DNA from: Acidimicrobiales bacterium
GTDB lineage: Bacteria > Actinomycetota > Acidimicrobiia > Acidimicrobiales > Poriferisodalaceae
DNA: 64,000 bases
Direction of reading: 5' to 3'
Assembly (NCBI GenBank): GCA_041394185.1
Contig: JAWKIQ010000003.1
Location: forward strand, 496,001-560,000
Part shown: one piece after another, positions 8,907 through 17,641 of the stretch
How positions within the stretch are numbered: the stretch's first letter is position 1
How the letters are laid out: each line of letters starts with the position of its first letter
Made by a program: the position numbers and the translations under genes
Notes under the pieces: model-generated
Database searches by the model: none
The model's input: the letters and a program-made list of their open reading frames with translations, nothing else
What the model was told of the DNA's origin: nothing

Positions 8907-10163
8907 TCAAGAGCAACGCCGGATGTTTGCACCCACGGCCGCCAGATCGCCTACCAGGTCTGTATACCCACGATCGATGTGGTCGACACCCGAAATCTCG
9001 GTCGAGCCTGTTGCTCCCAGCCCGGCGACCACCAGGGCGGCCCCGGCCCGTATGTCGTGGGCCTTCACCGGTGCACCCGACAGTCGTTCGCATCCCCTCA
9101 CGACGGCGTGGTGACCCTCGGTGCGTATGTCTGCTCCCATTCGGCGAAGCTCGTCCACATAGCGGAAACGCCCACCGAAGATGTTCTCGGTGACGATTCC
9201 GACGCCGCTGGCAACCGTGAGCATCGCGACGATGAACGGCTTGTAGTCGGTGGCGACGCCCGGGTAAGGCAATGTTGCGATGTCGACCGAGTCGAGGCGT
9301 CCGTGCACCGCAGCCCACAGGCCGCCTTCGGTAGCGCAGATCTGCATACCCATATCGCTCAGCTTGCGCAGCAACATGTCCATGTGTTCGGGCCTGGCCC
9401 CCGACAGCGTCAGCTCGCCCCCGGCAACGCCAAGAGCGGACAGAAAGGTCGCTGCCTCGATCCGGTCGGCCACGACCCGATGGTCGGTCGAGTGCAGCTC
9501 GTCGACACCTTCGACCGTGATGGTCGACGTTCCGGCCCCTTCGATGCTGGCGCCCATAGCGACCAGGAAGTTCGCCAGGTCTGAGATCTCTGGCTCACGG
9601 GCAGCGTTCTCGATGACGGTCTCGCCCTTCGCCAGCACCGATGCCATCAAGATGTTCTCGGTGGCGCCCACACTCGGATACTCGAGCAGCACTTCGGTTC
9701 CGAGCAACCGATCGGCACGGCCCTCGATGTTGCCGTGAGCCGTGTCGAAGTGGGCGCCCAGCTGCCTGAGCGCGTCGAGGTGCATGTCGATGGGCCGGGG
9801 GCCGAAGTCGTCACCGCCCGGAAGCGCCACACGCGCCCGGCCATAGCGGGCGAGCAGCGGCCCTAGAACCACTATCGAAGCCCGCATCCGCTCCACCAGT
9901 TCGTATGGAGCCTCTGGGCGCACGAGCGCCGGCACCGAGATCCGACACCTGGGCGGGGCCAGGTCGACCTCGACGTTCATGGCTTCGAGCAGGTCGGCCA
10001 TCAGCCTGACATCGACGATGTCGGGTACGTTTGTCAGCTCGTAGTCACCGGCCGCCAGCAATGTGGCGGCCATCAGCTTCAGCACCGAGTTCTTGGCGCC
10101 GTGGATTGGGACCTCCCCTTCGAGGGGTCCACTCTCGCTCACGACGATGCGATCCATGTGCAC
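8907..10163 (-). CDS. murA: UDP-N-acetylglucosamine 1-carboxyvinyltransferase, Asp-type
   Basis: About 418 residues. It transfers enolpyruvate from PEP to UDP-GlcNAc, the first committed step of peptidoglycan synthesis. GAKNSVLKLMAATLL near the N terminus, the LPGGDDFGPRPIDMH loop and the DHIDRGY motif near the C terminus identify it. In the catalytic loop the usual Cys is Asp (residue 116 counted from MDRI), as in mycobacterial MurA. AGGAGG lies 10 nt before a GTG at 10163 and 16 nt before an ATG at 10157; I prefer the GTG, but both are possible. It is divergent from the MFS gene, with 50 bp between starts. Confidence 0.95.
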   Translation of the reverse strand: MHMDRIVVSESGPLEGEVPIHGAKNSVLKLMAATLLAAGDYELTNVPDIVDVRLMADLLEAMNVEVDLAPPRCRISVPALVRPEAPYELVERMRASIVVLGPLLARYGRARVALPGGDDFGPRPIDMHLDALRQLGAHFDTAHGNIEGRADRLLGTEVLLEYPSVGATENILMASVLAKGETVIENAAREPEISDLANFLVAMGASIEGAGTSTITVEGVDELHSTDHRVVADRIEAATFLSALGVAGGELTLSGARPEHMDMLLRKLSDMGMQICATEGGLWAAVHGRLDSVDIATLPYPGVATDYKPFIVAMLTVASGVGIVTENIFGGRFRYVDELRRMGADIRTEGHHAVVRGCERLSGAPVKAHDIRAGAALVVAGLGATGSTEISGVDHIDRGYTDLVGDLAAVGANIRRCS

Positions 10164-10213
10164 CAGTATGTTGCCTCCTGACTCCTGCGCAACCGGCAGG
10201 CGTCTGACGACCC

Positions 10214-11704
10214 ATGCCGAACATCCACAAGTACCACCCGCCGGGATCATCCGGAACAGCGCTCCTGGACGAGCCCCGCGACGACGTCGTGCTGGAGGTC
10301 CGCGTCGCCCGGGGCCGATTCGAGGCGGCCGACGGCCCGTTCAACTCTTACAGCCGCAACGTCGACTACGACGAAAGCGGCGGCGCAATCGAGCAGATCC
10401 AGTACCAACTGGCCATCCCGTGGTTTCGATGGGCATTTGCACTGCTGGTGCGACGGGCCCTGAAGACGCCTCACCACGACGGGCGCCAGCCGTGGTGGGC
10501 ACCGTCTGACAGGCTCGACGCCAGGTCGTCAACCGTGCTGGGCACCCTCGCCGCTGCGGCGGTGCTGACCGGCTACATGGGGAGCCTGCTGGGGCAAACG
10601 CTCACCTTCGTCGCCGACGAGTTCGACCTCAGCCGCACCGCCCAGGGCGTCGTCAGTGCAACGGGCAGGCTGGGCACACTATTGGCCATCGCCGTTGTTG
10701 CGCTGGCCGATCGGCGGGGGCGCCGCCGGGTGGCCGTGATATCAACGGGGGCCGGCGGCTTCAGCGCGCTGATCACCGCAGCAGCTCCGGACGTGTTCAC
10801 CTTTGCCGCGGCTCAGGTGCTGATGCGAACCTTCAACGCAGCCCTGGTGACCGTCATCCTGGTGTATGCGGTCGAGGAGATGCCGGCCCGTTCGCGGGCC
10901 TATGCGCTGAGCCTCGTGGGCATGGCCTCGGCGCTCGGCGCAGGAATGGTGTTGTGGATCCTGCCCTTCGCCGATTCAGCTGTGTGGGGTTGGCGGGTTG
11001 TCTTCGTGCCGCCGGCCATGGCGTTCCTGCTCGCATTGAGCTTTCATCGCAACCTTCCCGAGAGCAGATGGTTCGACCGTGGTTCGTCAACAGCCCGGTT
11101 GTCGGACCGGATCGGTCCGCTGCTCGTCCTGTGCGCCGTGACCTTCGCCATTGCGATGTATCTGGCACCCGCCGACCAGTTCAGAAACGAGTTCTTGCGC
11201 GACGAACGGGGCTTCAGCGCCGGCCAGATAACGCTCTTCGTCTTGTCGACGGCTACGCCTGGCGGCATCGGGCTTGCGGTAGCCGGCCGTATCGCCGACA
11301 CCGTCGGCCGCAAGATCGTGCTGGCGACTTCGACGGTGCTGGGGTTGGGCACCCTCAGCGCGGTCTTCAACACATCGGGGGTGTTGATGTGGGTTCTGGC
11401 CCTGCTGGCAGCCATTGCCTCCAGTGGCCTTCTGCCTTCGCTGGGGGTGTATCGCGGCGAGCTGTTCCCCAGCAAGATCCGCAATCGTGCGGTTGGCTGG
11501 ATCAGCGTTTCGGGGGTTGCGGGCGCCATCACGGGCCTGGCCGTCACCGGATGGCTAAGCGACCGTTGGGATTCGATCGGCTCGGTCATAGCCCTGCTGT
11601 GGATAGGCCCATTGCTGGGCCTGCTGATAGCCCTGGTGACGCTGCCCGAGACAACTGGCAGGACCCTCACCGACCTGAATCCCGAGGATGCTCAGCCCGG
11701 CTGA
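10214..11704 (+). CDS. MFS transporter with a soluble N-terminal extension
   Basis: 496 residues. Residues 1-95 are hydrophilic (RGRFEAADGPFNSYSRNV), then about twelve membrane segments follow with MFS loop motifs (ADRRGRRRVAV after TM2, ADTVGRKI in the second half, and PETTGRTL at the end). The PESRW and PETxG motifs resemble the sugar/metabolite:H+ symporter branch, but the substrate is unknown. The N-terminal region is larger than in classical MFS carriers; similar extended versions occur in Actinomycetota. It is divergent from murA and ends 7 bp before the convergent hydrolase gene. Confidence 0.85.
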   Translation: MPNIHKYHPPGSSGTALLDEPRDDVVLEVRVARGRFEAADGPFNSYSRNVDYDESGGAIEQIQYQLAIPWFRWAFALLVRRALKTPHHDGRQPWWAPSDRLDARSSTVLGTLAAAAVLTGYMGSLLGQTLTFVADEFDLSRTAQGVVSATGRLGTLLAIAVVALADRRGRRRVAVISTGAGGFSALITAAAPDVFTFAAAQVLMRTFNAALVTVILVYAVEEMPARSRAYALSLVGMASALGAGMVLWILPFADSAVWGWRVVFVPPAMAFLLALSFHRNLPESRWFDRGSSTARLSDRIGPLLVLCAVTFAIAMYLAPADQFRNEFLRDERGFSAGQITLFVLSTATPGGIGLAVAGRIADTVGRKIVLATSTVLGLGTLSAVFNTSGVLMWVLALLAAIASSGLLPSLGVYRGELFPSKIRNRAVGWISVSGVAGAITGLAVTGWLSDRWDSIGSVIALLWIGPLLGLLIALVTLPETTGRTLTDLNPEDAQPG

Positions 11705-11711
11705 GCCATAC

Positions 11712-12299
11712 CTAGCCGAAGGTCGACGAGATCCAGTCGACGGTCTCGTCGACTATGCGGCCGCGATGATCCTTGCGCTTGGGGTCGTGTGCCCCGCCCT
11801 CTAGCCACACGGCAGCGGGCGCGTGGGCCAACGCCGGGAACTCGCGGTCGAACTCGTCGGGCCGGCCGAACGGGTCGTTGTCGCCAGACACGAACAGGCT
11901 AGGAACTGCGATCTGGGGCCAGTGCGCGACCCTGGTCGACTCGGGCTTGCCCGGAGGGTGCAGCGGATAGCTCAACATCAACAGCCCGGCAGCGGCCAAC
12001 CCTTCGGCCACCGCCATCGAGCAGACCCGACCGCCCATGCTGCGGCCTCCGATGACGACAGAGCCGGTTTCGAGCCCGCGATCGGCCGCGTGCTGCGCCA
12101 CGACCTCGGCCAGTTCGCCGACCAGGCGGTCGGCTCGGCCCGGCGACTTCTTGCCGGCTCTGCGATAGGCGAAGTCGTAGCGAACCACCTCGAGCCCCAA
12201 GCGGGTCTTCAGCTGTTGTTCGAGGTCGATCAGGGTCGGATGATCGGCCGACCCACCACTGCCCGGGGTCAGCAATACAAGCCCGACGCTGCTGGTCAC
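11712..12299 (-). CDS. small alpha/beta hydrolase (Tex30/KANL3-like)
   Basis: 195 residues, cytoplasmic. The nucleophile elbow is GGRSMGGR, the acid Asp lies in VSGDNDPFG, and the His in GGAHDPK, in the right order for a Ser-Asp-His triad. The length and these motifs fit the Tex30/KANL3-like family of short hydrolases, whose substrate is unknown. The GTG start at 12299 overlaps the lhgO stop by 4 bp (GTGA), so translation is probably coupled to lhgO. Confidence 0.85.
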   Translation of the reverse strand: MTSSVGLVLLTPGSGGSADHPTLIDLEQQLKTRLGLEVVRYDFAYRRAGKKSPGRADRLVGELAEVVAQHAADRGLETGSVVIGGRSMGGRVCSMAVAEGLAAAGLLMLSYPLHPPGKPESTRVAHWPQIAVPSLFVSGDNDPFGRPDEFDREFPALAHAPAAVWLEGGAHDPKRKDHRGRIVDETVDWISSTFG

Positions 12300-13543
12300 A
12301 ACCTCGCCTCGACCCGTTGCACGATGTTGGATGCGATCTCCAGGGAGGCCGTGGCGGCCGGAGAGGGGGCGTTCAGAACATGTACTGCGTGTCGGGTCTC
12401 GGCGATGGCGAAGTCGTCGACCAGCTCACCGGTGGGCCGCAGAGCTTGAGCTCTGACCCCCGCCTCCGACTTGGTCAGGTCGTCGGCTTCGATCTCTGGA
12501 ACCAGCCGCTGCAGCGCCTTGACGAACGCCTTCTTGTTCAGCGATCGCCATACTTCACCCGCACCGGTCTTCCAGTACTTGCGTCCCAGACGCCACAAGC
12601 CGGCGTCGGTGGCGTGATCCTTCAGTTGCGCCGGCGAGATGTCTCGCCACGTGTAGCCCTCGCGGGCCAGGGCCAGTACAGCGTTGGGGCCGGCATGAAT
12701 AGATCCATCGATCATGCGAGTCAGGTGTACGCCGAGGAAGGGGAAGCTCGGGTCTGGAACCGGGTAGATCAGGTTCTTGACCAACGAGCGGCGAGGGCCG
12801 TGTATCTCGTAGTACTCGCCCCGGAACGGCACGATATGGGTGCCGTCGTCGATGGCGTTGTCGTGTTTGGCCACCTGATCGCTGTGCAGGCCGGCGCAAT
12901 TCACCACTAGATCGGTTTCGACCGTGCCGCGAGACGTGGCGACGCGCACTGCACGTGCTTTACCGTCGGCTAGGGACGACACCGAGGCATTGGTGGCTAT
13001 GACGCCGCCGGCCTTCTCGACCAGACGACCTAGAGCCTCGCAAACCTGGCCGTAGTCGACGATGCCCGTGGAGGGGATGTGAATGGCCCTGATACCGGCC
13101 GCGTGAGGTTCGAACTCGGCGAGTTCGTCGGGGCCCAGCATCGTTGCCTCGATGCCGTTGTGGCCGGCCCGCTCGAAAAGATCCTCGAGGCGACCCAGTT
13201 CGTCGGACGAGGTGGCGACGATGACCTTGCCGCACACATCGTGGTCGATGCCGTTCTCTTCGCAGAACCGCACCATGGCCGAGCGCCCGGCCACGGCGGT
13301 CTTGGCCTTCAGCGACCCCGGCTTGTAGTAGACGCCCGAGTGCAACACGCCACTGTTGTGGCCCGTCTGATGGGCCGCCAGGCCACTCTCCTTCTCGATT
13401 ACCACCACCGTGGCGCCCGGGCGCTGCTGCAGCAGCCGGTGGGCCGTAGCCAGCCCCACGATGCCGGCACCGACGATGACCACGTCGCTGCTGTCGGGTA
13501 GCGGCACCGCAGTGCGGTTGGCGGGGGCGCTGGATGTGTTCAT
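12296..13543 (-). CDS. lhgO: L-2-hydroxyglutarate oxidase
   Basis: 415 residues. The FAD-binding Rossmann motif is VVIVGAGIVGLATAHRLL, followed by the LhgO-characteristic HQTGHNSGVLHSGVYY and the internal segment PFRGEYYEI. The family oxidises L-2-hydroxyglutarate to 2-oxoglutarate, repairing a side product of central metabolism and passing electrons to quinone or oxygen. It starts 1 bp after the stop of the J-domain gene and overlaps the hydrolase start, so it is the middle gene of a three-gene operon. Confidence 0.92.
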   Translation of the reverse strand: MNTSSAPANRTAVPLPDSSDVVIVGAGIVGLATAHRLLQQRPGATVVVIEKESGLAAHQTGHNSGVLHSGVYYKPGSLKAKTAVAGRSAMVRFCEENGIDHDVCGKVIVATSSDELGRLEDLFERAGHNGIEATMLGPDELAEFEPHAAGIRAIHIPSTGIVDYGQVCEALGRLVEKAGGVIATNASVSSLADGKARAVRVATSRGTVETDLVVNCAGLHSDQVAKHDNAIDDGTHIVPFRGEYYEIHGPRRSLVKNLIYPVPDPSFPFLGVHLTRMIDGSIHAGPNAVLALAREGYTWRDISPAQLKDHATDAGLWRLGRKYWKTGAGEVWRSLNKKAFVKALQRLVPEIEADDLTKSEAGVRAQALRPTGELVDDFAIAETRHAVHVLNAPSPAATASLEIASNIVQRVEARL

Positions 13544-13544
13544 T

Positions 13545-14246
13545 TCATGCTCCCTTGGCGAGCAGAATCCGTCGAGCTTCGTTCAAGCGCATGATCTGGG
13601 CCGCAGCGTGCTCGGACTCTCCCCCATGGTCGGGGTGAGCGTCGCGCAACAGCGCCCTGAACCTTCGCTGGACCTCTCGGTGGTTCGCCGGATCGGATTC
13701 GAATCCGAACACATCGCAGGCCCACCTCTTAGGGTCGACGATGATCTCACCGAGTTGATCACCTACCCGATCGCCGGTCAGCCATGGGATGAGGCCTGCG
13801 ACGTTGCCGTGACGCCAGCGGGTCGCCGACGACACCAGCGTCATGATCGAGCGCCGCTGCGAAGGCTCGAACTGCCCGGTGCGGTACACGGCCGCCAGCA
13901 CCTGTGGGGCAGGTGGACAGTCGGGTTCGAGGCTCAACACGAGCTCACCGTCGCGCACCAACAGGCGATGTTTCGAGCTGGAGAGCCCCACCCGGTCGAC
14001 CTGGAACCGGTGCCGCAGCTGAGGCTGGGGAATTTTCGCCCCCGAGACCACCTTGGCCATCAACCCCACCAGATCGTCGTGTGTCTCTTCGTCGAGGTCC
14101 TTGCTGTAGGCCGCGACTATCCCTGCCAAGAGGAGCCCGCCGTAGCCGGGCGCAGGGTCGATTGGGAGCTTGCCGCCGGTGATCGCGACTCGCCGCGTGG
14201 GCGCAACCGGGCGCGAGTGCCAGACTTCGAACTCGGCGACAATCAC
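13545..14246 (-). CDS. J-domain (DnaJ-like) protein with unusual C-terminal J domain
   Basis: 233 residues. The J domain is at the C terminus (about 185-232): QRRFRALLRDAHPDHGG contains the essential HPD, followed by the helix-III-like MRLNEARRILL. The N-terminal 180 residues match no domain I recognise and contain no zinc-finger or G/F region, so this is a type III J protein that would recruit DnaK to a specific client. It is the first gene of an operon with lhgO and a hydrolase. 133 bp separate it from divergent glpX. Confidence 0.8.
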   Translation of the reverse strand: MIVAEFEVWHSRPVAPTRRVAITGGKLPIDPAPGYGGLLLAGIVAAYSKDLDEETHDDLVGLMAKVVSGAKIPQPQLRHRFQVDRVGLSSSKHRLLVRDGELVLSLEPDCPPAPQVLAAVYRTGQFEPSQRRSIMTLVSSATRWRHGNVAGLIPWLTGDRVGDQLGEIIVDPKRWACDVFGFESDPANHREVQRRFRALLRDAHPDHGGESEHAAAQIMRLNEARRILLAKGA

Positions 14247-14379
14247 GAGACCAAACGCTAGCGGCGCCCGGTGAGATCTGTTCGGTGGTTCTTCGCCCCT
14301 AATGCTCGGCTGGCGGTGCCGACAGGATCAGGGCATGATCTTCGAACGAGCGGATCCCCTAGCCCCCCGGAGAGCCGAT

Positions 14380-15375
14380 ATGAACCCTGCCACACGCGAA
14401 GCCCCCGACCGCAACCTGGCGATGGAGCTGGTGCGCACCACCGAAGCGGCCGCACTGGCTGCGGCCCGATGGATGGGCCGCGGAGACAAGATCGGCGCCG
14501 ACGGTGCGGCCGTCGACGCCATGCGAATCGTGCTGCAGAGCGTGCCGATGGCGGGCCTGGTCGTGATCGGCGAGGGCGAAAAGGACGAGGCTCCGATGCT
14601 CTACAACGGTGAGGAGATCGGTGATGGCACCGGCGCCCTCACCGATATCGCCGTCGACCCGATCGACGGCACCACACTCACGGCTCTGGGACGCGGCGGT
14701 GCCATCTCGGTGATCGCCGTGGCCCCCCGAGGCACCATGTATTTCCCAGGCCCCTGTGTCTACATGGAAAAGGTGGCTGCTGGACCACAGGCCCGCGACG
14801 CCATCGACATCAACAAGACGGCCACCGAGAACGTCGAAGCCGTTGCCGAAGCACTGGGCAAAGACGTTCGCGACGTGGCCGTGGTGATACTCGACCGAGA
14901 TCGTCACGCCGATCTGATTCGAGAGGTCCGCGAGACCGGCGCGCGCATTCGTCTGATTCCCGACGGCGACGTAGCCGGAGCCATCGCTACCGCCGAACCC
15001 AACACCGGAGCAGATCTGCTCATGGGCATTGGAGGCACTCCAGAAGGGGTGATTTCGGCAGCGGCATTGAAGTGCATGGGAGGGGCGATCCAGGGCCGCC
15101 TCTGGCCTCGCAACGAGAAGGAAAAGGCTGCGGCCATCGCTGCGGGGTACGACCTCGACGCAGTGCTCGACGACTCCACGCTGGTCGCATCAGACGACGT
15201 GTTCTTCGCGGCCACAGGAATAACCGACGGAGATCTGCTCCGTGGTGTCCGGTTCAGCAGCACCGGTGCCACCACCGACTCGCTGGTGATGAGGTCCAAG
15301 TCGGGCACGGTCAGGCGCGACATCGCCCAACACAACATCTCGAAGCTTCGCCGCTACGCGTCGGTCGACTTCTGA
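14380..15375 (+). CDS. glpX: class II fructose-1,6-bisphosphatase
   Basis: 331 residues. It hydrolyses fructose-1,6-bisphosphate to fructose-6-phosphate in gluconeogenesis. The GlpX motifs are GEGEKDEAPMLY, the metal/phosphate motif DPIDGTT, and MGIGGTPEGVISAAALKCMGG. The ATG at 14380 (MNPATREAPDRNLAMELVR) matches the family's usual N terminus and has GGAGAG 5 nt before it; in-frame ATGs at 14302 and 14335 are possible but less likely. It is probably co-transcribed with hisI, 28 bp downstream. Confidence 0.95.
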   Translation: MNPATREAPDRNLAMELVRTTEAAALAAARWMGRGDKIGADGAAVDAMRIVLQSVPMAGLVVIGEGEKDEAPMLYNGEEIGDGTGALTDIAVDPIDGTTLTALGRGGAISVIAVAPRGTMYFPGPCVYMEKVAAGPQARDAIDINKTATENVEAVAEALGKDVRDVAVVILDRDRHADLIREVRETGARIRLIPDGDVAGAIATAEPNTGADLLMGIGGTPEGVISAAALKCMGGAIQGRLWPRNEKEKAAAIAAGYDLDAVLDDSTLVASDDVFFAATGITDGDLLRGVRFSSTGATTDSLVMRSKSGTVRRDIAQHNISKLRRYASVDF

Positions 15376-15403
15376 GGGCCTCGCCCCTACTAGATTCCCC
15401 TAC

Positions 15404-15811
15404 ATGAGTTCAGCACTAGAAGAGGGTCTCGACCTAGCACTCGACTGGGAGAAGGTTGCCAAGATCGGCAGGGACGGCCACCACGTGATCCCTGTGGTGC
15501 TTCAGGACGCCGACAGCCTCGAGGTGTTGTTCGTCGGATACGCCAACCAGGACGCCTTCGAGGCAACGCTCGAGCGCCGCAGCGCGGTGTTGTACTCGAC
15601 CTCGCGCAACGAGATCTGGCACAAGGGCGCCACGTCGGGCGACACCCTGTCGCTGGTCGACGTGCGCGTCAACTGCGAGCAGAACTCGCTGTTGTACCTG
15701 GTTCGCCGCGACGGCGGTGGCGCGTGCCACACCCGCGACGCCAACGGTGACACGCGCCCGGGTTGCTACTACCGCTCTGTGGTCGACGCTGGCCACATGA
15801 GCTTCGTCTGA
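15404..15811 (+). CDS. hisI: phosphoribosyl-AMP cyclohydrolase, variant metal site
   Basis: 135 residues. It opens the purine ring of phosphoribosyl-AMP in histidine synthesis. The family core IWHKGATSGDTLSLVDVRV is intact, and the three zinc-ligand cysteines are present (C91, the Cys of GGACHT, and the Cys of GCYYR). The magnesium-binding DxDxD set that normally surrounds the first Cys reads N90-C-E92-Q-N94, so all three Asp are replaced. This may be a natural subfamily rather than a defect. Its TGA overlaps the next ATG by 1 bp. No other his gene is in the window. Confidence 0.85.
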   Translation: MSSALEEGLDLALDWEKVAKIGRDGHHVIPVVLQDADSLEVLFVGYANQDAFEATLERRSAVLYSTSRNEIWHKGATSGDTLSLVDVRVNCEQNSLLYLVRRDGGGACHTRDANGDTRPGCYYRSVVDAGHMSFV

Positions 15812-16341
15812 TGCCCGACCCTTCGGTGGGCTCGGGCGTTCGGCGCAGCCCCCGGTTCGAGGAAGCCGTCGGCGATGTCGTGTCATCGGCAGTGCCGCAC
15901 GCCGACCTCGACGCTCTGAAGGCCAGCCTCGACCTCGTGCGCCTGTCGACAAGGTGGGTGCACCACCTGGAACACGTTGTTCACCGGCCCGCAGGCTGGT
16001 CGTTCTCGGGTTTTCGCATCATGTTCTGCGTGTGGGCGATGGGCGAGCTCGAGCCCCGTGAGATAGCCCGCCTGTCGGGTCTCACACGCGCCACCATCTC
16101 CAGCGCCCTCAACAAGCTCGAGGACGATGGCCTGATCACCCGCAGCCGCGACCACGACGACGGTCGGCTGGTGACCGTGCGGCTGACCGATGATGGTCGC
16201 CGCCGACTAGCCGACGCCTACGCCCACCAGAACCAACTAGAGGCCGAGTTCTTCGGCGCACTACCCGACTCGGGCCAGGCATTCAGGGGCGCGGCGGCCA
16301 ACCTGCTGGCGAGCCCTCTACCCGAGCCTCCCAGAGGCTGA
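15811..16341 (+). CDS. MarR-family transcriptional regulator
   Basis: 176 residues. The winged-helix core is GELEPREIARLSGLTRATISSALNKLEDDGLITRSRDHDDGR in outline: recognition helix TRATISSALNKL, wing RDHDDGRLVTV. The length is normal for MarR, which binds palindromic operators as a dimer. The ATG overlaps the hisI stop (TGATG), and paaI follows 15 bp later, so the regulator may control the thioesterase gene or respond to aromatic acids or CoA esters. That link rests on position alone. Confidence 0.88.
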   Translation: MPDPSVGSGVRRSPRFEEAVGDVVSSAVPHADLDALKASLDLVRLSTRWVHHLEHVVHRPAGWSFSGFRIMFCVWAMGELEPREIARLSGLTRATISSALNKLEDDGLITRSRDHDDGRLVTVRLTDDGRRRLADAYAHQNQLEAEFFGALPDSGQAFRGAAANLLASPLPEPPRG

Positions 16342-16356
16342 GCAGGAGCACCATCG

Positions 16357-16746
16357 ATGGATCCCCAGGCGTTGTTCTCAAACGATGCGGCGGCCGGCGC
16401 ACTGAACATCGAGTTCGTCGACGGAGGTTACGGCGAGGTTCGCCTGGCGATGACGGTCACCGAGGCGATGTTGAACATAGTCTCGACTTGCCACGGTGGC
16501 GTCTTGTTCACCTTGGCCGATTCGGCAATGCAGATTGCTTCCAACGCCGGCGAGAGCATGGCTTTTGCGAGCACCGCCAATATGCAATACATCGCCCCTG
16601 CCCACGCCGGCGACCGGCTGATCGTAACGGTGACGCGCCGCTTGCGGCGGGGAAAGGTGACCCATCACACGGGCGAAGTGGTGGGCCCCAATGGGGTGGT
16701 TGCCTTGTTCGACGGCACCACGATAGACGTCGCCAAACGCGACTAG
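16357..16746 (+). CDS. paaI: PaaI-family hotdog-fold acyl-CoA thioesterase
   Basis: 129 residues. The PaaI motif CHGGVLFTLADSAMQIASN contains the HGG turn and the catalytic Asp (D54), and GDRLIVTVTRRLRRGK follows. Family members hydrolyse phenylacetyl-CoA-type thioesters and rescue stalled CoA pools. AGGAG lies 9 nt before the ATG. It follows a MarR regulator directly and converges with livG, 34 bp apart. No other phenylacetate genes are in the window, so the natural substrate is uncertain. Confidence 0.85.
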   Translation: MDPQALFSNDAAAGALNIEFVDGGYGEVRLAMTVTEAMLNIVSTCHGGVLFTLADSAMQIASNAGESMAFASTANMQYIAPAHAGDRLIVTVTRRLRRGKVTHHTGEVVGPNGVVALFDGTTIDVAKRD

Positions 16747-16780
16747 ACCGACCCAGCCACGGGCCAGATGCCGTCGCCCG

Positions 16781-17641
16781 TCACTCGGTGACGGCGTCTA
16801 CGGCTCCGGCGACCTCGTTGGCCATGCTGGTCGATACCTGGGCTATTTCGCTGCCGAGGTACGCCGAGATCACCGCCGGGTCGCGCTGAACCTCGATCGG
16901 CGTTCCCTCAGAGATCTTCTGGCCGAAGTCGAGAACCATGATGCGATCGGCCAGGTCCATGACCAGGCCCATGTCGTGCTCGACGAGAATCATCGCGATG
17001 CCGAGCTCGCGCTGGATGTCGAGAATGAACCGAGCCATGTCCTCGGTTTCCTCGAGATTCATGCCGGCCACCGGCTCGTCCAGCAGCAGCAGCTCGGGCT
17101 CCATCGCCAGTGCTCGACCGAGCTCGACGCGCTTCTGGAAACCATAGGGCAGCAGGGCTACGGGGTGCTTACGCCACTGCTCGATCTCGAGGAAGTCGAT
17201 GATGTCCTCGACGCGACGCCGATTCTCCATCTCCTCCTTCTTTGCCTTGCCAAGCCATACAGAGCCGGCCAGCCACGAGCTGTGCATGCGGATGTGGCGA
17301 CCGGTGAGGAGGTTGTCGATAACCGTCATCTGGGGGAACAGCTCGATGTTCTGGAACGTACGAGCGATGCCCATGTGGGCAACTGCATCTGGGCGCATGC
17401 CCATTATCGAGTTGCCGCGCCAGCGGATGTCGCCCTCCTGGGGGCGGTACACCTGCGACAACGTGTTGAAGATCGAAGTCTTGCCTGCACCGTTCGGGCC
17501 GATGATGGCGAACAGCTCGCGCTCGTTGACCTTGAACGACACGTCGTTGATGGCGGTAACACCGCCGAATCGCAGCGTGATGTTCTCGACCTCGAGCAGC
17601 GGCTGTTGGTTGTTGTCAGACATGGATTCTCCGGTGCTCAC
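16781..17641 (-). CDS. livG: branched-chain-type ABC transporter ATP-binding protein
   Basis: 286 residues. Walker A is GPNGAGKT, the Q-loop is FQN in RTFQNIELFP, the signature is LPYGFQKRVELGRAL (the LivG variant), Walker B is LLLLDEP, and the switch His lies in LVEHDM. The GTG at 17641 overlaps the livF stop by 4 bp; an ATG at 17623 is an alternative, but its GGAGAA is only 3 nt away. It is the last gene of the operon and pairs with LivF to energise LivH/LivM. Confidence 0.93.
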   Translation of the reverse strand: MSTGESMSDNNQQPLLEVENITLRFGGVTAINDVSFKVNERELFAIIGPNGAGKTSIFNTLSQVYRPQEGDIRWRGNSIMGMRPDAVAHMGIARTFQNIELFPQMTVIDNLLTGRHIRMHSSWLAGSVWLGKAKKEEMENRRRVEDIIDFLEIEQWRKHPVALLPYGFQKRVELGRALAMEPELLLLDEPVAGMNLEETEDMARFILDIQRELGIAMILVEHDMGLVMDLADRIMVLDFGQKISEGTPIEVQRDPAVISAYLGSEIAQVSTSMANEVAGAVDAVTE

